Below, one piece after another: positions 55,523-64,000 of a stretch of DNA of 64,000 bases. Origin of the DNA: Acidobacteriota bacterium. GTDB lineage: Bacteria > Acidobacteriota > Polarisedimenticolia > J045. The position numbers were made by a program, and so were the translations under genes. The first letter of the stretch is position 1; every line of letters starts with the position of its first letter. The stretch covers positions 1 to 64,000 of the forward strand of contig JALOKP010000001.1 of the NCBI GenBank assembly GCA_025456425.1, written 5' to 3'. The notes under the pieces are model-generated. The model was given only the letters and a program-made list of their open reading frames with translations, was not told where the DNA came from and searched no databases.

Positions 55523-58500
55523 CTGCAGATCGGTCCGTACCAAGTCGAGCGCCTGCTGGGTAGAGGGGGCATGGGCGAGGTCTTCCTCGCCCGGGACACG
55601 CGGCTGGACCGCCCGGTCGCGATCAAGGCGGTACATCCCGACCTGCTCGCCCGCCCCGACGTCCGCGCCCGGTTTGTGCGCGAAGCCCGCATCGCGGCAT
55701 CGATCGTCAATCCCTTCGTCGCCACCGTCTTCGACGTGCTCGAGCAGGAAGACAGGACCTTCCTCGTCATGGAGTACCTCGAGGGCCGGTCCCTGGCCGA
55801 CGCCGAGAGAGACGGGAGCGTCGGGATCGACCAGCGCCTCGCGTGGTGCGCCGAACTGGCTGACGCCCTGCGCGCGGTACACGAGCACGGACTCGTCCAC
55901 CGCGACGTCAAGCCCACGAATGTCATCGTCACGAGCAGCGGACACGTGAAGCTGCTCGACTTCGGCCTGGCGCGAGCGGCCTCCGTTTCCCCCGTGCCGG
56001 ACTCGACCGCCGCCACTGCGGACGAATCGCTGACGCATCACGGCGCGGTCGTCGGAACGATTGCGTACATGTCTCCCGAGCAGTTGCGGGCCCAGGAACT
56101 CGGGCCCGCCAGCGATCTGTTCTCGCTCGCCGTCGTCGGTTTCGAGCTGACGACAGGTGTGCACCCGTTCCGCCGCGAGACGCAGGCCGAGACGATCAGC
56201 GCGATTCTCTCGGAGCCGCCCGCCGAGCGGGAAGCGTCGCGCACATTCGACAGTACGCCCGGTCTGCGCGCGGTCCTGGAGCGCGGGCTGCGAAAGCGCC
56301 CCGAGGAGCGCTACGCCAGCGCGGAGGAACTGGCGGAGGACCTGCGGCGGGTCCAGCGCGGCGAGTGGACCCGGGCACGCGGCGCCGCGGATGCGTTACG
56401 CCGCCGTCGCCTCGCCCTGGTGCTCGCGATCGTCACCGTGCCGACGCTGGCGGGGGCGGCCGCCGGCTGGCAGTGGCTGCGCACGCCGCCACGACGGGAC
56501 GAGCCGCGGGTCGCGATCGCGGTCGCGGCCCTGGAGGACCGCACCGGGGAGCCCGACGGTGCGGTGCGGGCGACGATGGTCGCGGACCTGATCTCGACCG
56601 ACCTCTCGGCCTCGCGGCTGGCGCGGGTGCGCGGGCCGGCCCAACTCGCGGAAGTGCTCGGCAGGTCGCGGGTCCGCCTCGACCCCGTCTCGGCGCGGCG
56701 CTTCGCCCAGACCCTCGGCCTCGACTACCTCCTCACAGGCACGCTCTACCGCGACGGCGCCCGTTACGTCGCGACCCTCGAGTCGGTGCCGGCGGAGGGC
56801 CGAGTCGAGCTGGCCGCGGTGCGCGCCGAGGCGGGCGATGCGCTGGAACTGGCGGAGCGTCTCTCGTCCCAGCTCCGGGCGATGCTGCCCGGCGTCGGCC
56901 GCCTGACCGCCTGGCGCGACGACCAGGTCGATCTGGCCGGCCTGACCTCCGACTCGGAAGAGGCCCGGCTGCTGTTCGAACGGGGCCAGGCGGCGATGCG
57001 CGACGGGAAGCTCAACGAGGCGATCGCGCGGCTCGAGGCGGCGGTCCAGGCGGATGCCGGTTTCGCGATGGCCTACGGTCGGCTCGCCGAGGCCTTCGAT
57101 GAGGCGGGCTACGGCTCCAAGGCGCGCGACGCGGCCACGCGGGCGATGGAGCTGGCGCCCGGCGCCGACACGCCCGAGGGTGAACGGCAGGCGCTGACGC
57201 TGAAGGCGATCTGGGCCCGGACCTTCGGCCGTACCAGCGAAGCCGTCGACGCAACCGCGGCGTTGGTCGAGCGCTTCCCCGACGAAGCGAACCTGCTGCG
57301 CCTGCACGCTGGAGCTCTGGCCGACGCCGGACGGCTCCCGGAGAGCGTCGCCACGCTGCAGCGCGCGATCGAACGCGAGCCGGCCGATCCCTCGCTGCAC
57401 CTGGCGCGGGCCGAGACGCTGATCCTCGCCGATCAGCCGCTCCGCGCGGCCGCCGAACTGGACGCGGCGGAGCGGCTCTACGGGCAGCTCGACAGCGCCG
57501 AGGGGCTGGCCGCGACGACCTTCACGCGGGGTCAGGTGGCCGTGATGTCGGCCGACTTCGGCGCGGCCGGGCCGGCCTTCGCGTCGGCTGCGGACCAGTT
57601 CGAGCGGGCCGGACGCACGGTCGGCGCCACCCGCGCGGAGATGGAGTTTGCGGCCAACGAGCTGCGGCTGGGCCGGCCGCGCGAGGCCGACCGCGCGCTG
57701 CAGAAGGCCGAGGCAACGGCGCGCGCGACCGGCCACCTGGCCTTGCTGAACGAGGTGTTGCTGCGCCGCGGCGTGCAGGCCTACCTGCAGAGCGACTTCG
57801 GCCAGGCGGAGCGGCTGATGCGCGAGTCGCTCGACCTGGCGCGGCAACTGCAAGACGAACCGCTGATGCTCGATCCGCTCGTCAACCTGGGCAGCCTGTT
57901 CCAGTACACCGGGCGCGCGGCGGACGCCGGGCCGATGCTGGCGGAAGCGCTCGACCTGGCGCGCAAGCTGGATCGGCCCGACATGGCGGTGACGAGCGCG
58001 GCGATGCTGGCCGATCTCCGCTATCAGGCGGGAGAGATCGAGGCCGCCATCCAGCTCTACCGCGAGGTGACGGGCGATGCGCCGCCGGAGAAGGCCTCGC
58101 AGGCGGCCGGGTGGGGCTGGGCCGGGCTGGCAGAAATCTTCGAGCGGCAGGGACGACTCGCCGAGGCCCTCGACAGTGCCACGCGCGCCGCGGCCGTGTT
58201 CGACGCACGCGCGTTGCCCGCCTATGTCGCGTACGCGAACCTGCGCCGCGCGCAGCTCCTGGCCGCGCTGGGCCGCGACGGCGAGGCGCAGGACGAGATC
58301 GAAGCGGCTCACCGCGCGGCGCGCAAGGCGCGCGGGCTGGCCGACCTCGAGGCGCGAGTCGAGCTGGCGCGCGGGATCGCGTCGGCCTACGCCGGCCGGT
58401 GGGACGACGCCCGGCGCGCGGCCCGCCGGGTGCAGTCGATGCCGGGCGGAAGCGTGGCCATGCTGCGCATCCTGGCGCTGGAGCTGGAAGCGGAGGCCGC

Positions 58501-58918
58501 GCTCCGGCGGGGTCGCAAGAGCGAGGCCCGCCAGGCCTGCGATGCCGCGCTCGCCCTGAACGGGGCCCCGCGACCGGATCGAGTCGACACCGTCGCGCTG
58601 CGGGCCGAGGTCCTGGCGGCGTCCGGGGACCACGCCGCCGCAGCGGCCGCGGCCCGGGAAGCGTTCACCGAAGCGGAGCGGATGGAGCTGCGGCTGGCCA
58701 CCGCGCGCGCTGCGGCGGTGCTGGTGGCCGAGAGGGCAGGGAACGAGTCGGAACGCGCGGTCTGGCGCCAACGAGGCCTGGCCGCGCTCGACGCATACGA
58801 GGCGGGGGCGCCTCCCGAGAGTCGGGAGCGCGTCGCCGCGCGAGTCGATCTGCAGCGGATGCGGGCCGCGCTGGGGGGCGGTTCGGCCGCTGCCGAAAAC
58901 CAGGGGAGGGGTCCATGA
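55523..58918 (+). CDS. Serine/threonine protein kinase with TM helix and long TPR region; probable CTG start
   Basis: LQIGPYQVERLLGRGGMGEVFLARDTRLDRPVAIKAV, VHRDVKPTNVIV, LLDFGLARA; SD GGGGGAGG 7 nt before CTG at 55523; no nearby in-frame ATG/GTG/TTG. Confidence 0.9.
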   Translation: MQIGPYQVERLLGRGGMGEVFLARDTRLDRPVAIKAVHPDLLARPDVRARFVREARIAASIVNPFVATVFDVLEQEDRTFLVMEYLEGRSLADAERDGSVGIDQRLAWCAELADALRAVHEHGLVHRDVKPTNVIVTSSGHVKLLDFGLARAASVSPVPDSTAATADESLTHHGAVVGTIAYMSPEQLRAQELGPASDLFSLAVVGFELTTGVHPFRRETQAETISAILSEPPAEREASRTFDSTPGLRAVLERGLRKRPEERYASAEELAEDLRRVQRGEWTRARGAADALRRRRLALVLAIVTVPTLAGAAAGWQWLRTPPRRDEPRVAIAVAALEDRTGEPDGAVRATMVADLISTDLSASRLARVRGPAQLAEVLGRSRVRLDPVSARRFAQTLGLDYLLTGTLYRDGARYVATLESVPAEGRVELAAVRAEAGDALELAERLSSQLRAMLPGVGRLTAWRDDQVDLAGLTSDSEEARLLFERGQAAMRDGKLNEAIARLEAAVQADAGFAMAYGRLAEAFDEAGYGSKARDAATRAMELAPGADTPEGERQALTLKAIWARTFGRTSEAVDATAALVERFPDEANLLRLHAGALADAGRLPESVATLQRAIEREPADPSLHLARAETLILADQPLRAAAELDAAERLYGQLDSAEGLAATTFTRGQVAVMSADFGAAGPAFASAADQFERAGRTVGATRAEMEFAANELRLGRPREADRALQKAEATARATGHLALLNEVLLRRGVQAYLQSDFGQAERLMRESLDLARQLQDEPLMLDPLVNLGSLFQYTGRAADAGPMLAEALDLARKLDRPDMAVTSAAMLADLRYQAGEIEAAIQLYREVTGDAPPEKASQAAGWGWAGLAEIFERQGRLAEALDSATRAAAVFDARALPAYVAYANLRRAQLLAALGRDGEAQDEIEAAHRAARKARGLADLEARVELARGIASAYAGRWDDARRAARRVQSMPGGSVAMLRILALELEAEAALRRGRKSEARQACDAALALNGAPRPDRVDTVALRAEVLAASGDHAAAAAAAREAFTEAERMELRLATARAAAVLVAERAGNESERAVWRQRGLAALDAYEAGAPPESRERVAARVDLQRMRAALGGGSAAAENQGRGP

Positions 58919-59490
58919 AGCTCGCAGTCGTGCTCCTGCAGATTCTGTTGTTGGTCACCATCACAGCAGTGGTGGCGGGGGGGGGCGCGCAGTCCGGGCC
59001 GCCGGATACTCCACAGGAGACGCCCAAGTCTGGGGATGGGCCGGGCCCCGGACCCGCCCCGGGACCGATCGTCGTGATCAAGGGCGGCACCGGAGGCGCC
59101 GGCATCTCCTTCCAAGTGGACGAGATCGCACAGACGGCGGGTTCGCCCACGACTGGCTTGCTGCGCGGGGACTTCATCGGCCAATCCGTGAGGTCACTGG
59201 AGTGCAAGAACAGGACGACGGGGATCTGGGGCCCTGCCAGCAGCATCAGCATCACCGACGAGGGCGATCAGGTCTATCGGCTGGTGATCGAGAAGACGGC
59301 ACAGAAGACGCTCTGGTGGACGCTGGAAGAGAAGCAGCCGTCGCCGCCCCGTACGATCGCGCTCCGGCCCTCCAACCCGACGCCAGGGAAGGTCCCAGCG
59401 CAGTTTCTCGAACTCTCGGCTGGGACGATGAGGACCGGAGCGAATGTCGCCTGCTCTGAAGTCAGGTTCCAGGTCAACGTGGCGGAGTAG
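58915..59490 (+). CDS. Exported or membrane-anchored protein of unknown function (191 aa)
   Basis: MKLAVVLLQILLLVTITAVVAGGG signal/anchor; ATGA overlap with kinase. Confidence 0.8.
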   Translation: MKLAVVLLQILLLVTITAVVAGGGAQSGPPDTPQETPKSGDGPGPGPAPGPIVVIKGGTGGAGISFQVDEIAQTAGSPTTGLLRGDFIGQSVRSLECKNRTTGIWGPASSISITDEGDQVYRLVIEKTAQKTLWWTLEEKQPSPPRTIALRPSNPTPGKVPAQFLELSAGTMRTGANVACSEVRFQVNVAE

Positions 59491-59495
59491 CGACG

Positions 59496-60080
59496 ATGTG
59501 CCGCAGTTCCTGCTTTGGGCTGCTTCTCCTGGCGACTGTGTGCCCCGGTGAGCACTGCCCCAGGCCCTTGGACGAGAGAATCTGCCATGCCGCATTGGCA
59601 TGGAAGATCGAGAACTCGCTCCACGGGGAGTACGCCCCCCTGAACGGGGACGAGCGCGTCCTTGGGCTGGTCTATGTCGGACCCGACGAGTTCGGGCCCG
59701 GATCGGCCACGCTTCAGCTCGTTTCGGACGGCATTCTGCCGCCCGCGTCGACCCGGCCTGAGCATCCTTCGGACGCGTTGCGGGAGGCTGGCTACTACGT
59801 GGGCACCTTCACCGCAGCCGATCAACCGCGCTTTCTGGCTCGCCTGGGAGCGCGAAGCGCGGTGCTCGGGGAGGGCGCCGTGGACGGTGGGCTGAGCGCC
59901 GTCCTCGAGGAGCCCGATAAGGTGGTCCTCGCCGGGCGGATTCCCTTCGTTGGCGACGACTATGTTGCGATGTTCGATGCTCGTGACGGGAAGGTGATGC
60001 AGGTTCGCTGGTCGTACAAGCTGGAGAAGAACCTGCGGACATCACAGTTGCCGCAGGCCGGCAGATGGGTGAGTCCATGA
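59496..60080 (+). CDS. Exported protein of unknown function (194 aa)
   Basis: MCRSSCFGLLLLATVCPGEHC signal-like start; 5-nt gap from the preceding stop. Confidence 0.75.
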   Translation: MCRSSCFGLLLLATVCPGEHCPRPLDERICHAALAWKIENSLHGEYAPLNGDERVLGLVYVGPDEFGPGSATLQLVSDGILPPASTRPEHPSDALREAGYYVGTFTAADQPRFLARLGARSAVLGEGAVDGGLSAVLEEPDKVVLAGRIPFVGDDYVAMFDARDGKVMQVRWSYKLEKNLRTSQLPQAGRWVSP

Positions 60081-61324
60081 GCGCCCGGGCCGGACTGGCC
60101 GCAACGCTGCTCCTCCTCGCCGCCGGCGCGTCCACGGCATCTCCCTGCCCGACCGTCCACTGGATCGTCAAGGGCCAGGACCCGAAGATCACGTACAACA
60201 TCCTCTTCCTCGGGGCTGGTTTCGGGGAAGACGATCTGCCCGCATTCCGGACGGTCGTCCAGGAACTAGCCTCGCAACTCCTTGAGCGCCCATCGTTCGC
60301 ACCATACAGCGGTTGGATCAATGTCTACAGGATGGACTTGGTGAGCAGCAGCGATGTCGATGTCGGAAGCTGCCCAGAGGGTTGCATCGGCGGAACGCCG
60401 CTAGCCACCGAGATCGACGAGCGAGTTGATGCAGTCTCCAGCAACGGAGGATCGGAGGACACGTTGGAGATCGATCTGGTGGCGCGGCGCTGCTGGCTCT
60501 CCCCAACAAGCCCCCCAAAAAAGCTCGGGAACTGCAACCTCGTCTGGCTCGACGCCGAAGACCGAGCCACCGTGTTGAAGCTGCAATTCTGCGCGCCCCA
60601 TATCAAGGCTGTCGTCGTCGTCGCGAACCTACGCGCCCTCGTGGGAGGGGGGGAGGAGGACCCCTTCTCGGCTGGGGTTGGTCTGACGGTTGTCGGATAT
60701 TCCCCGGGGGCCGAGGACGGCGATTCGTTGGCAGGCCCCTCGGCAGTAGCTCTGCTGGAGCACGAGTTCGGCCACCTGTTCGGCCTCTACGACGAGTACG
60801 TCACGGCTGCGGGCGCACCGCGAGGGGAATTCCACGCCGACCGAAACGTCTGGAGACCGATGGCGCCCGACGAGACGCAATCCGTCCTCGCCGATGCGAG
60901 GCACGACTACGAGAGATGCAAGCGATGGAGCCTTCGCACGGGCGAGCTGGCGCCGCCGATCCCGTGGCAGGCCACACTGGACGCGCACTGCAAGGAGCTG
61001 GGTCTCGGGATCTGCGAGAAGGAGCTCGGTCCTGGTCGGGAATACTGCGTCTGGAGTCCCTCGGAGGATCCCTGCGAGGTCACAGAGGCCGCGGAGGCCC
61101 CAGGGCTGTGGGAGGGAGCCTATTACAGCGAGGGGTGCTTCCACCGGGCGAAGTACAGTTGCCTGATGAGGGTGGCCTCACCCGACGATAAGCCGTGCGA
61201 GGCCTGCCAGCGACAGATCCATAGGGCCCTGTGCGGTCTAATACCCGGTGCGGAGAAATGCGGCGCGCAGTACGTGCCGCCCGCCGGAGAGCAGCGGATG
61301 GAGGAGAGTTCACCAGCCCAGTAG
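60077..61324 (+). CDS. Secreted M64-like zinc metallopeptidase
   Basis: LLEHEFGHLFGLYDEYV (HExxH...DEY) and C-terminal WEGAYYSEGCFHRAKYSCLMR...PCEACQRQI; ATGA overlap with preceding gene (60065 alternative start). Confidence 0.82.
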   Translation: MSARAGLAATLLLLAAGASTASPCPTVHWIVKGQDPKITYNILFLGAGFGEDDLPAFRTVVQELASQLLERPSFAPYSGWINVYRMDLVSSSDVDVGSCPEGCIGGTPLATEIDERVDAVSSNGGSEDTLEIDLVARRCWLSPTSPPKKLGNCNLVWLDAEDRATVLKLQFCAPHIKAVVVVANLRALVGGGEEDPFSAGVGLTVVGYSPGAEDGDSLAGPSAVALLEHEFGHLFGLYDEYVTAAGAPRGEFHADRNVWRPMAPDETQSVLADARHDYERCKRWSLRTGELAPPIPWQATLDAHCKELGLGICEKELGPGREYCVWSPSEDPCEVTEAAEAPGLWEGAYYSEGCFHRAKYSCLMRVASPDDKPCEACQRQIHRALCGLIPGAEKCGAQYVPPAGEQRMEESSPAQ

Positions 61325-61347
61325 ACCACCCGGCCCGCCACAACGTT

Positions 61348-61381
61348 GCCGGCGGCGGAGCGCTTCCGCCCCGCCGCCGGC
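61348..61381. terminator. Hairpin between convergent genes, possibly bidirectional
   Basis: Perfect 11-bp stem GCCGGCGGCGG-N12-CCGCCGCCGGC. Confidence 0.55.
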
Positions 61382-61395
61382 CGATCCACTAAGAC

Positions 61396-62577
61396 CTAGT
61401 AGTCCGTGAACAGCAGCAGGTCCGGCGAGCCGGTCCCCGCGTTCGCCACGACGCCCGTCGTCGCGTTCCCGGTCAGCGCCGCCGCCACCTGGGCCGGCGT
61501 CGCGCCGGGATTGCGCTGCAGGTAGAGCGCGGCCACGCCCGCGACGTGCGGTGCGGCCATCGAGGTCCCGCTCATCGTCGTCGTGGCGGTGTCCGAGCTG
61601 TTGTAGGTCGACTTGACCCCCTCGCCCGGGGCGAACAGGTCGAGGCAGCCGCCGTAGTTGGAGAACCCGGCGCGGCTGTCGCCCGAGTTCGTGGCGCCGA
61701 CCGTCAGCGCGGCCGGAACGCGCGCCGGCGAGGTGAAGCAGGCGTCGGCGCTGCTGTTGCCGGCCGCGATGGCATAGGTCACGCCGGCCGCGATCGAGCG
61801 CTGCACCGCGTCGTCGAGCGAGGTCGAGGCGCTGCCCCCCAGGCTCATGTTGGCGACCGCCGGCTTGCGGTGGTTGGAGGTCACCCAGTCGACCCCCGCG
61901 ACCACACCCGAGGTCGTCCCCGAGCCGAAGCAGTTGAGCACGCGGACCGGGTACAGGTTGACCTTCTTCGCCACACCGTAAGGCTTGCTGCCGACCGTGC
62001 CCGCGGTGTGCGTGCCGTGGCCGTTGCAGTCGCTGGTGCCGCGGCCGTCGTTGATCGAGCTGTAGCCCGCGCGCACGCGGCCGCCGAAGTCGACATGGGT
62101 GGAGCGGATCCCGGTGTCCAGGATGTAGGCGTGCACGCCGGTGCCGTTCACGGAGTAGGTGTAGTCGCCGCTCGACGGCAGCGCGCGCTGGTCGATGCGA
62201 TCCAGGCCCCAGGTCGGGTTGGGCTGCGTCGCGTCGGCGGTGACGATCCCGTCCTCCTCGACGTACCGTACCCGCTCGTCGCGCGCCAGCCGCTCCGCGG
62301 CCTCGGCGTTCAGGTTGATCGAGAAGCCGTCGAGTGCGGCGTGGTAGACGAAACCGACCGTTCCGCCATAGGCGAAGGCCAGCTCGCGCGCGAGCTGGTC
62401 CACGGTGGGCAGCAGGGCCGCGCTGCCGAATGTGCCCTTCAGCGCCGAGGGCTCGAGCACCACGATGTAGCTCCCCGCGACCGGCTGGGCGCTGCGCAGG
62501 ACCGGGCCGTTCCCGGCGAGCGCGGCTCCCGTGACGGCCACGGTGGCGAGCAGTACGAGGATCCTGTCCATCCGCAT
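61396..62577 (-). CDS. Secreted S8 (proteinase K/aqualysin-like) protease
   Basis: I9-like propeptide [62 protein letters not shown]. Confidence 0.95.
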   Translation of the reverse strand: MRMDRILVLLATVAVTGAALAGNGPVLRSAQPVAGSYIVVLEPSALKGTFGSAALLPTVDQLARELAFAYGGTVGFVYHAALDGFSINLNAEAAERLARDERVRYVEEDGIVTADATQPNPTWGLDRIDQRALPSSGDYTYSVNGTGVHAYILDTGIRSTHVDFGGRVRAGYSSINDGRGTSDCNGHGTHTAGTVGSKPYGVAKKVNLYPVRVLNCFGSGTTSGVVAGVDWVTSNHRKPAVANMSLGGSASTSLDDAVQRSIAAGVTYAIAAGNSSADACFTSPARVPAALTVGATNSGDSRAGFSNYGGCLDLFAPGEGVKSTYNSSDTATTTMSGTSMAAPHVAGVAALYLQRNPGATPAQVAAALTGNATTGVVANAGTGSPDLLLFTDY

Positions 62578-62766
62578 CCGAATCTCCTCCTCCCGGGCGG
62601 CGCCATCCGCGCCCGCCCGCGGCGAAGCGAGAATATCTCCCGAATCTCGCTCCGTGGCACCCCTCATCCCGCGTCTTGGGGGCGCGGTTCATCCGCAGCG
62701 CGGCTGCCACGCCAGGGCCGGCCCCCGCGTTATCATCCGGTAAGGCGCGGAGGGGGCGGTGGACTC

Positions 62767-64000
62767 TTGAGCGCACGGAGCAGTCGGCCCGGCCGGGGCC
62801 TCGCGCTCGGACTCGGGCTCGCGGCGCTATTCGCCGTCCCGGTCGCGGCCGGCGAGTTGCCCCTGCGCTTCGAACGGCTCTCGCTCGAGCAGGGGCTCTC
62901 CCAGAGCATCGTCGAGTGCATCCTGCAGGACGCGCGCGGCTTCATGTGGTTCGGCACGGAGGACGGCCTGAACCGCTACGACGGCTACCAGTTCGTCGTG
63001 TTCCGGCCCAGCCCGGTCCGTGCCGGAGGGATCAGCACGGCCCACGTCACAGCGCTGACCCAGGACCGCACCGGGATCCTCTGGATCGGCACCTTCAACG
63101 GCGGGCTCAACCGCTACGATCCCCGGACGGGGGAGTTCCAGGTCTACCGCAGCCAGCCGGGCGACCCCCGCAGCCTGGGCCACGACCTGGTCCGCGCGAT
63201 CCGCGAGGACCGCGAGGGGCAGCTCTGGGTCGCCACCGGCGGCGGCGGGCTCTCCCGCTTCGATCCGGGGCGCGGGACCTTCACCCACTACGCGCACGAC
63301 CCGGACGACCCGCGCAGCCTGCCCGCGGATTTCGTCGACTCCCTGCTGATCGACCGGGCGGGGATCGTCTGGGCCGGGACGCGGGGCGGAGGGCTCGCGC
63401 GCCTCGACCCGCGCGAGGGCGCGTTCCGCACCTTCCGGCACGACCCCGCGCGCGCCGGATCGCTCAGCCACGACGACGTGACGGTGCTGCTCGAGGACCG
63501 GCAGGGCCGGCTCTGGGTCGGCACGCGCGGCGGCGGCCTCGACCTCCTGGACGATCCCGCGACCGGGACCTTCCGCCACTTCCGGCACGACCCCGCGCAG
63601 GGCGTGTCGCTCGGCCACGACCACGTGACGGCGCTCTACGAGGACCGCGCCGGCCGGCTCTGGGTCGGCACCAATGGCGGCGGCCTTCAGCTGTACGTGC
63701 CCGAGACCGGGAACTTCGAGCGCTACCGGACCGACCCGGCGGAGCCGGGCAGCCTGAGCCGCAACGAGGTCAAGGCGGTTCTCGAGGACGCCGGCGGGAT
63801 GCTCTGGGTCGGGACCTACGGCGGCGGCCTGAACCGCGCCGACCCGGGCCGTAAGCCGTTCCTCACCTACCGGGCGCGGCCGGGCGACCCCGACAGCGTG
63901 GGGAACGAGATCGTCTGGACCTTCCTCGAGGCCGCGGACGGAGGCGTCTGGGTCGGGAGCCACGGCGGCGGGCTCGAGCGGCTCGATCCGGCGACCGGGA
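62767..64000 (+). CDS. Two-component regulator propeller (ligand-binding sensor) protein, truncated by window edge
   Basis: TTG start; LRFERLSLEQGLSQSIVECILQDARGFMWFGTEDGLNRYDGYQF then repeated LxEDRxGxLWVGTxGGGLxRxDPxTGxFxxYRxDPxxPxSL blades; open to 64000, so absent from the ORF track. Confidence 0.93.
   Translation, partial: MSARSSRPGRGLALGLGLAALFAVPVAAGELPLRFERLSLEQGLSQSIVECILQDARGFMWFGTEDGLNRYDGYQFVVFRPSPVRAGGISTAHVTALTQDRTGILWIGTFNGGLNRYDPRTGEFQVYRSQPGDPRSLGHDLVRAIREDREGQLWVATGGGGLSRFDPGRGTFTHYAHDPDDPRSLPADFVDSLLIDRAGIVWAGTRGGGLARLDPREGAFRTFRHDPARAGSLSHDDVTVLLEDRQGRLWVGTRGGGLDLLDDPATGTFRHFRHDPAQGVSLGHDHVTALYEDRAGRLWVGTNGGGLQLYVPETGNFERYRTDPAEPGSLSRNEVKAVLEDAGGMLWVGTYGGGLNRADPGRKPFLTYRARPGDPDSVGNEIVWTFLEAADGGVWVGSHGGGLERLDPATG

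Overview
High-GC bacterial chromosome segment. Family content (bacillithiol operon, several secreted S8 proteases, Ser/Thr kinases with TPRs, propeller-type sensor) suggests an Acidobacteriota-like organism, but taxonomy is inference. I support about 28 protein-coding genes and no rRNA, tRNA, CRISPR, prophage or IS element. Main content: a Tat-type Fe/Mn superoxide dismutase; a 5709-aa modular S8 protease (1195-18324); a serine hydrolase; a 1366-aa AsmA-like protein divergent from a beta-barrel; two STPK-TPR kinases; an orphan pilin; an OmpA protein; two more S8 proteases; an InlB-type repeat protein; a bshC-bshB1-bshA operon extended by a secreted PIG-L protein, a 52-aa TM protein and an SSS symporter; two MopE-type metal-binding proteins, one with a beta-helix; a four-gene translationally coupled kinase to M64-like peptidase operon; and a truncated two-component propeller sensor at the right edge. 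Best leads: (1) five unrelated exported proteins end exactly in Cys-Pro-stop; (2) the giant protease carries nine large cargo domains, each inserted at the same loop of a recurring Ig/BACON-like scaffold; (3) the kinase/secreted protein/M64 operon, whose kinase appears to start at CTG; (4) the extended bacillithiol operon; (5) a 67-aa orphan gene with a strong SD and a textbook terminator. No tools were run; family names are from recognised motifs only.
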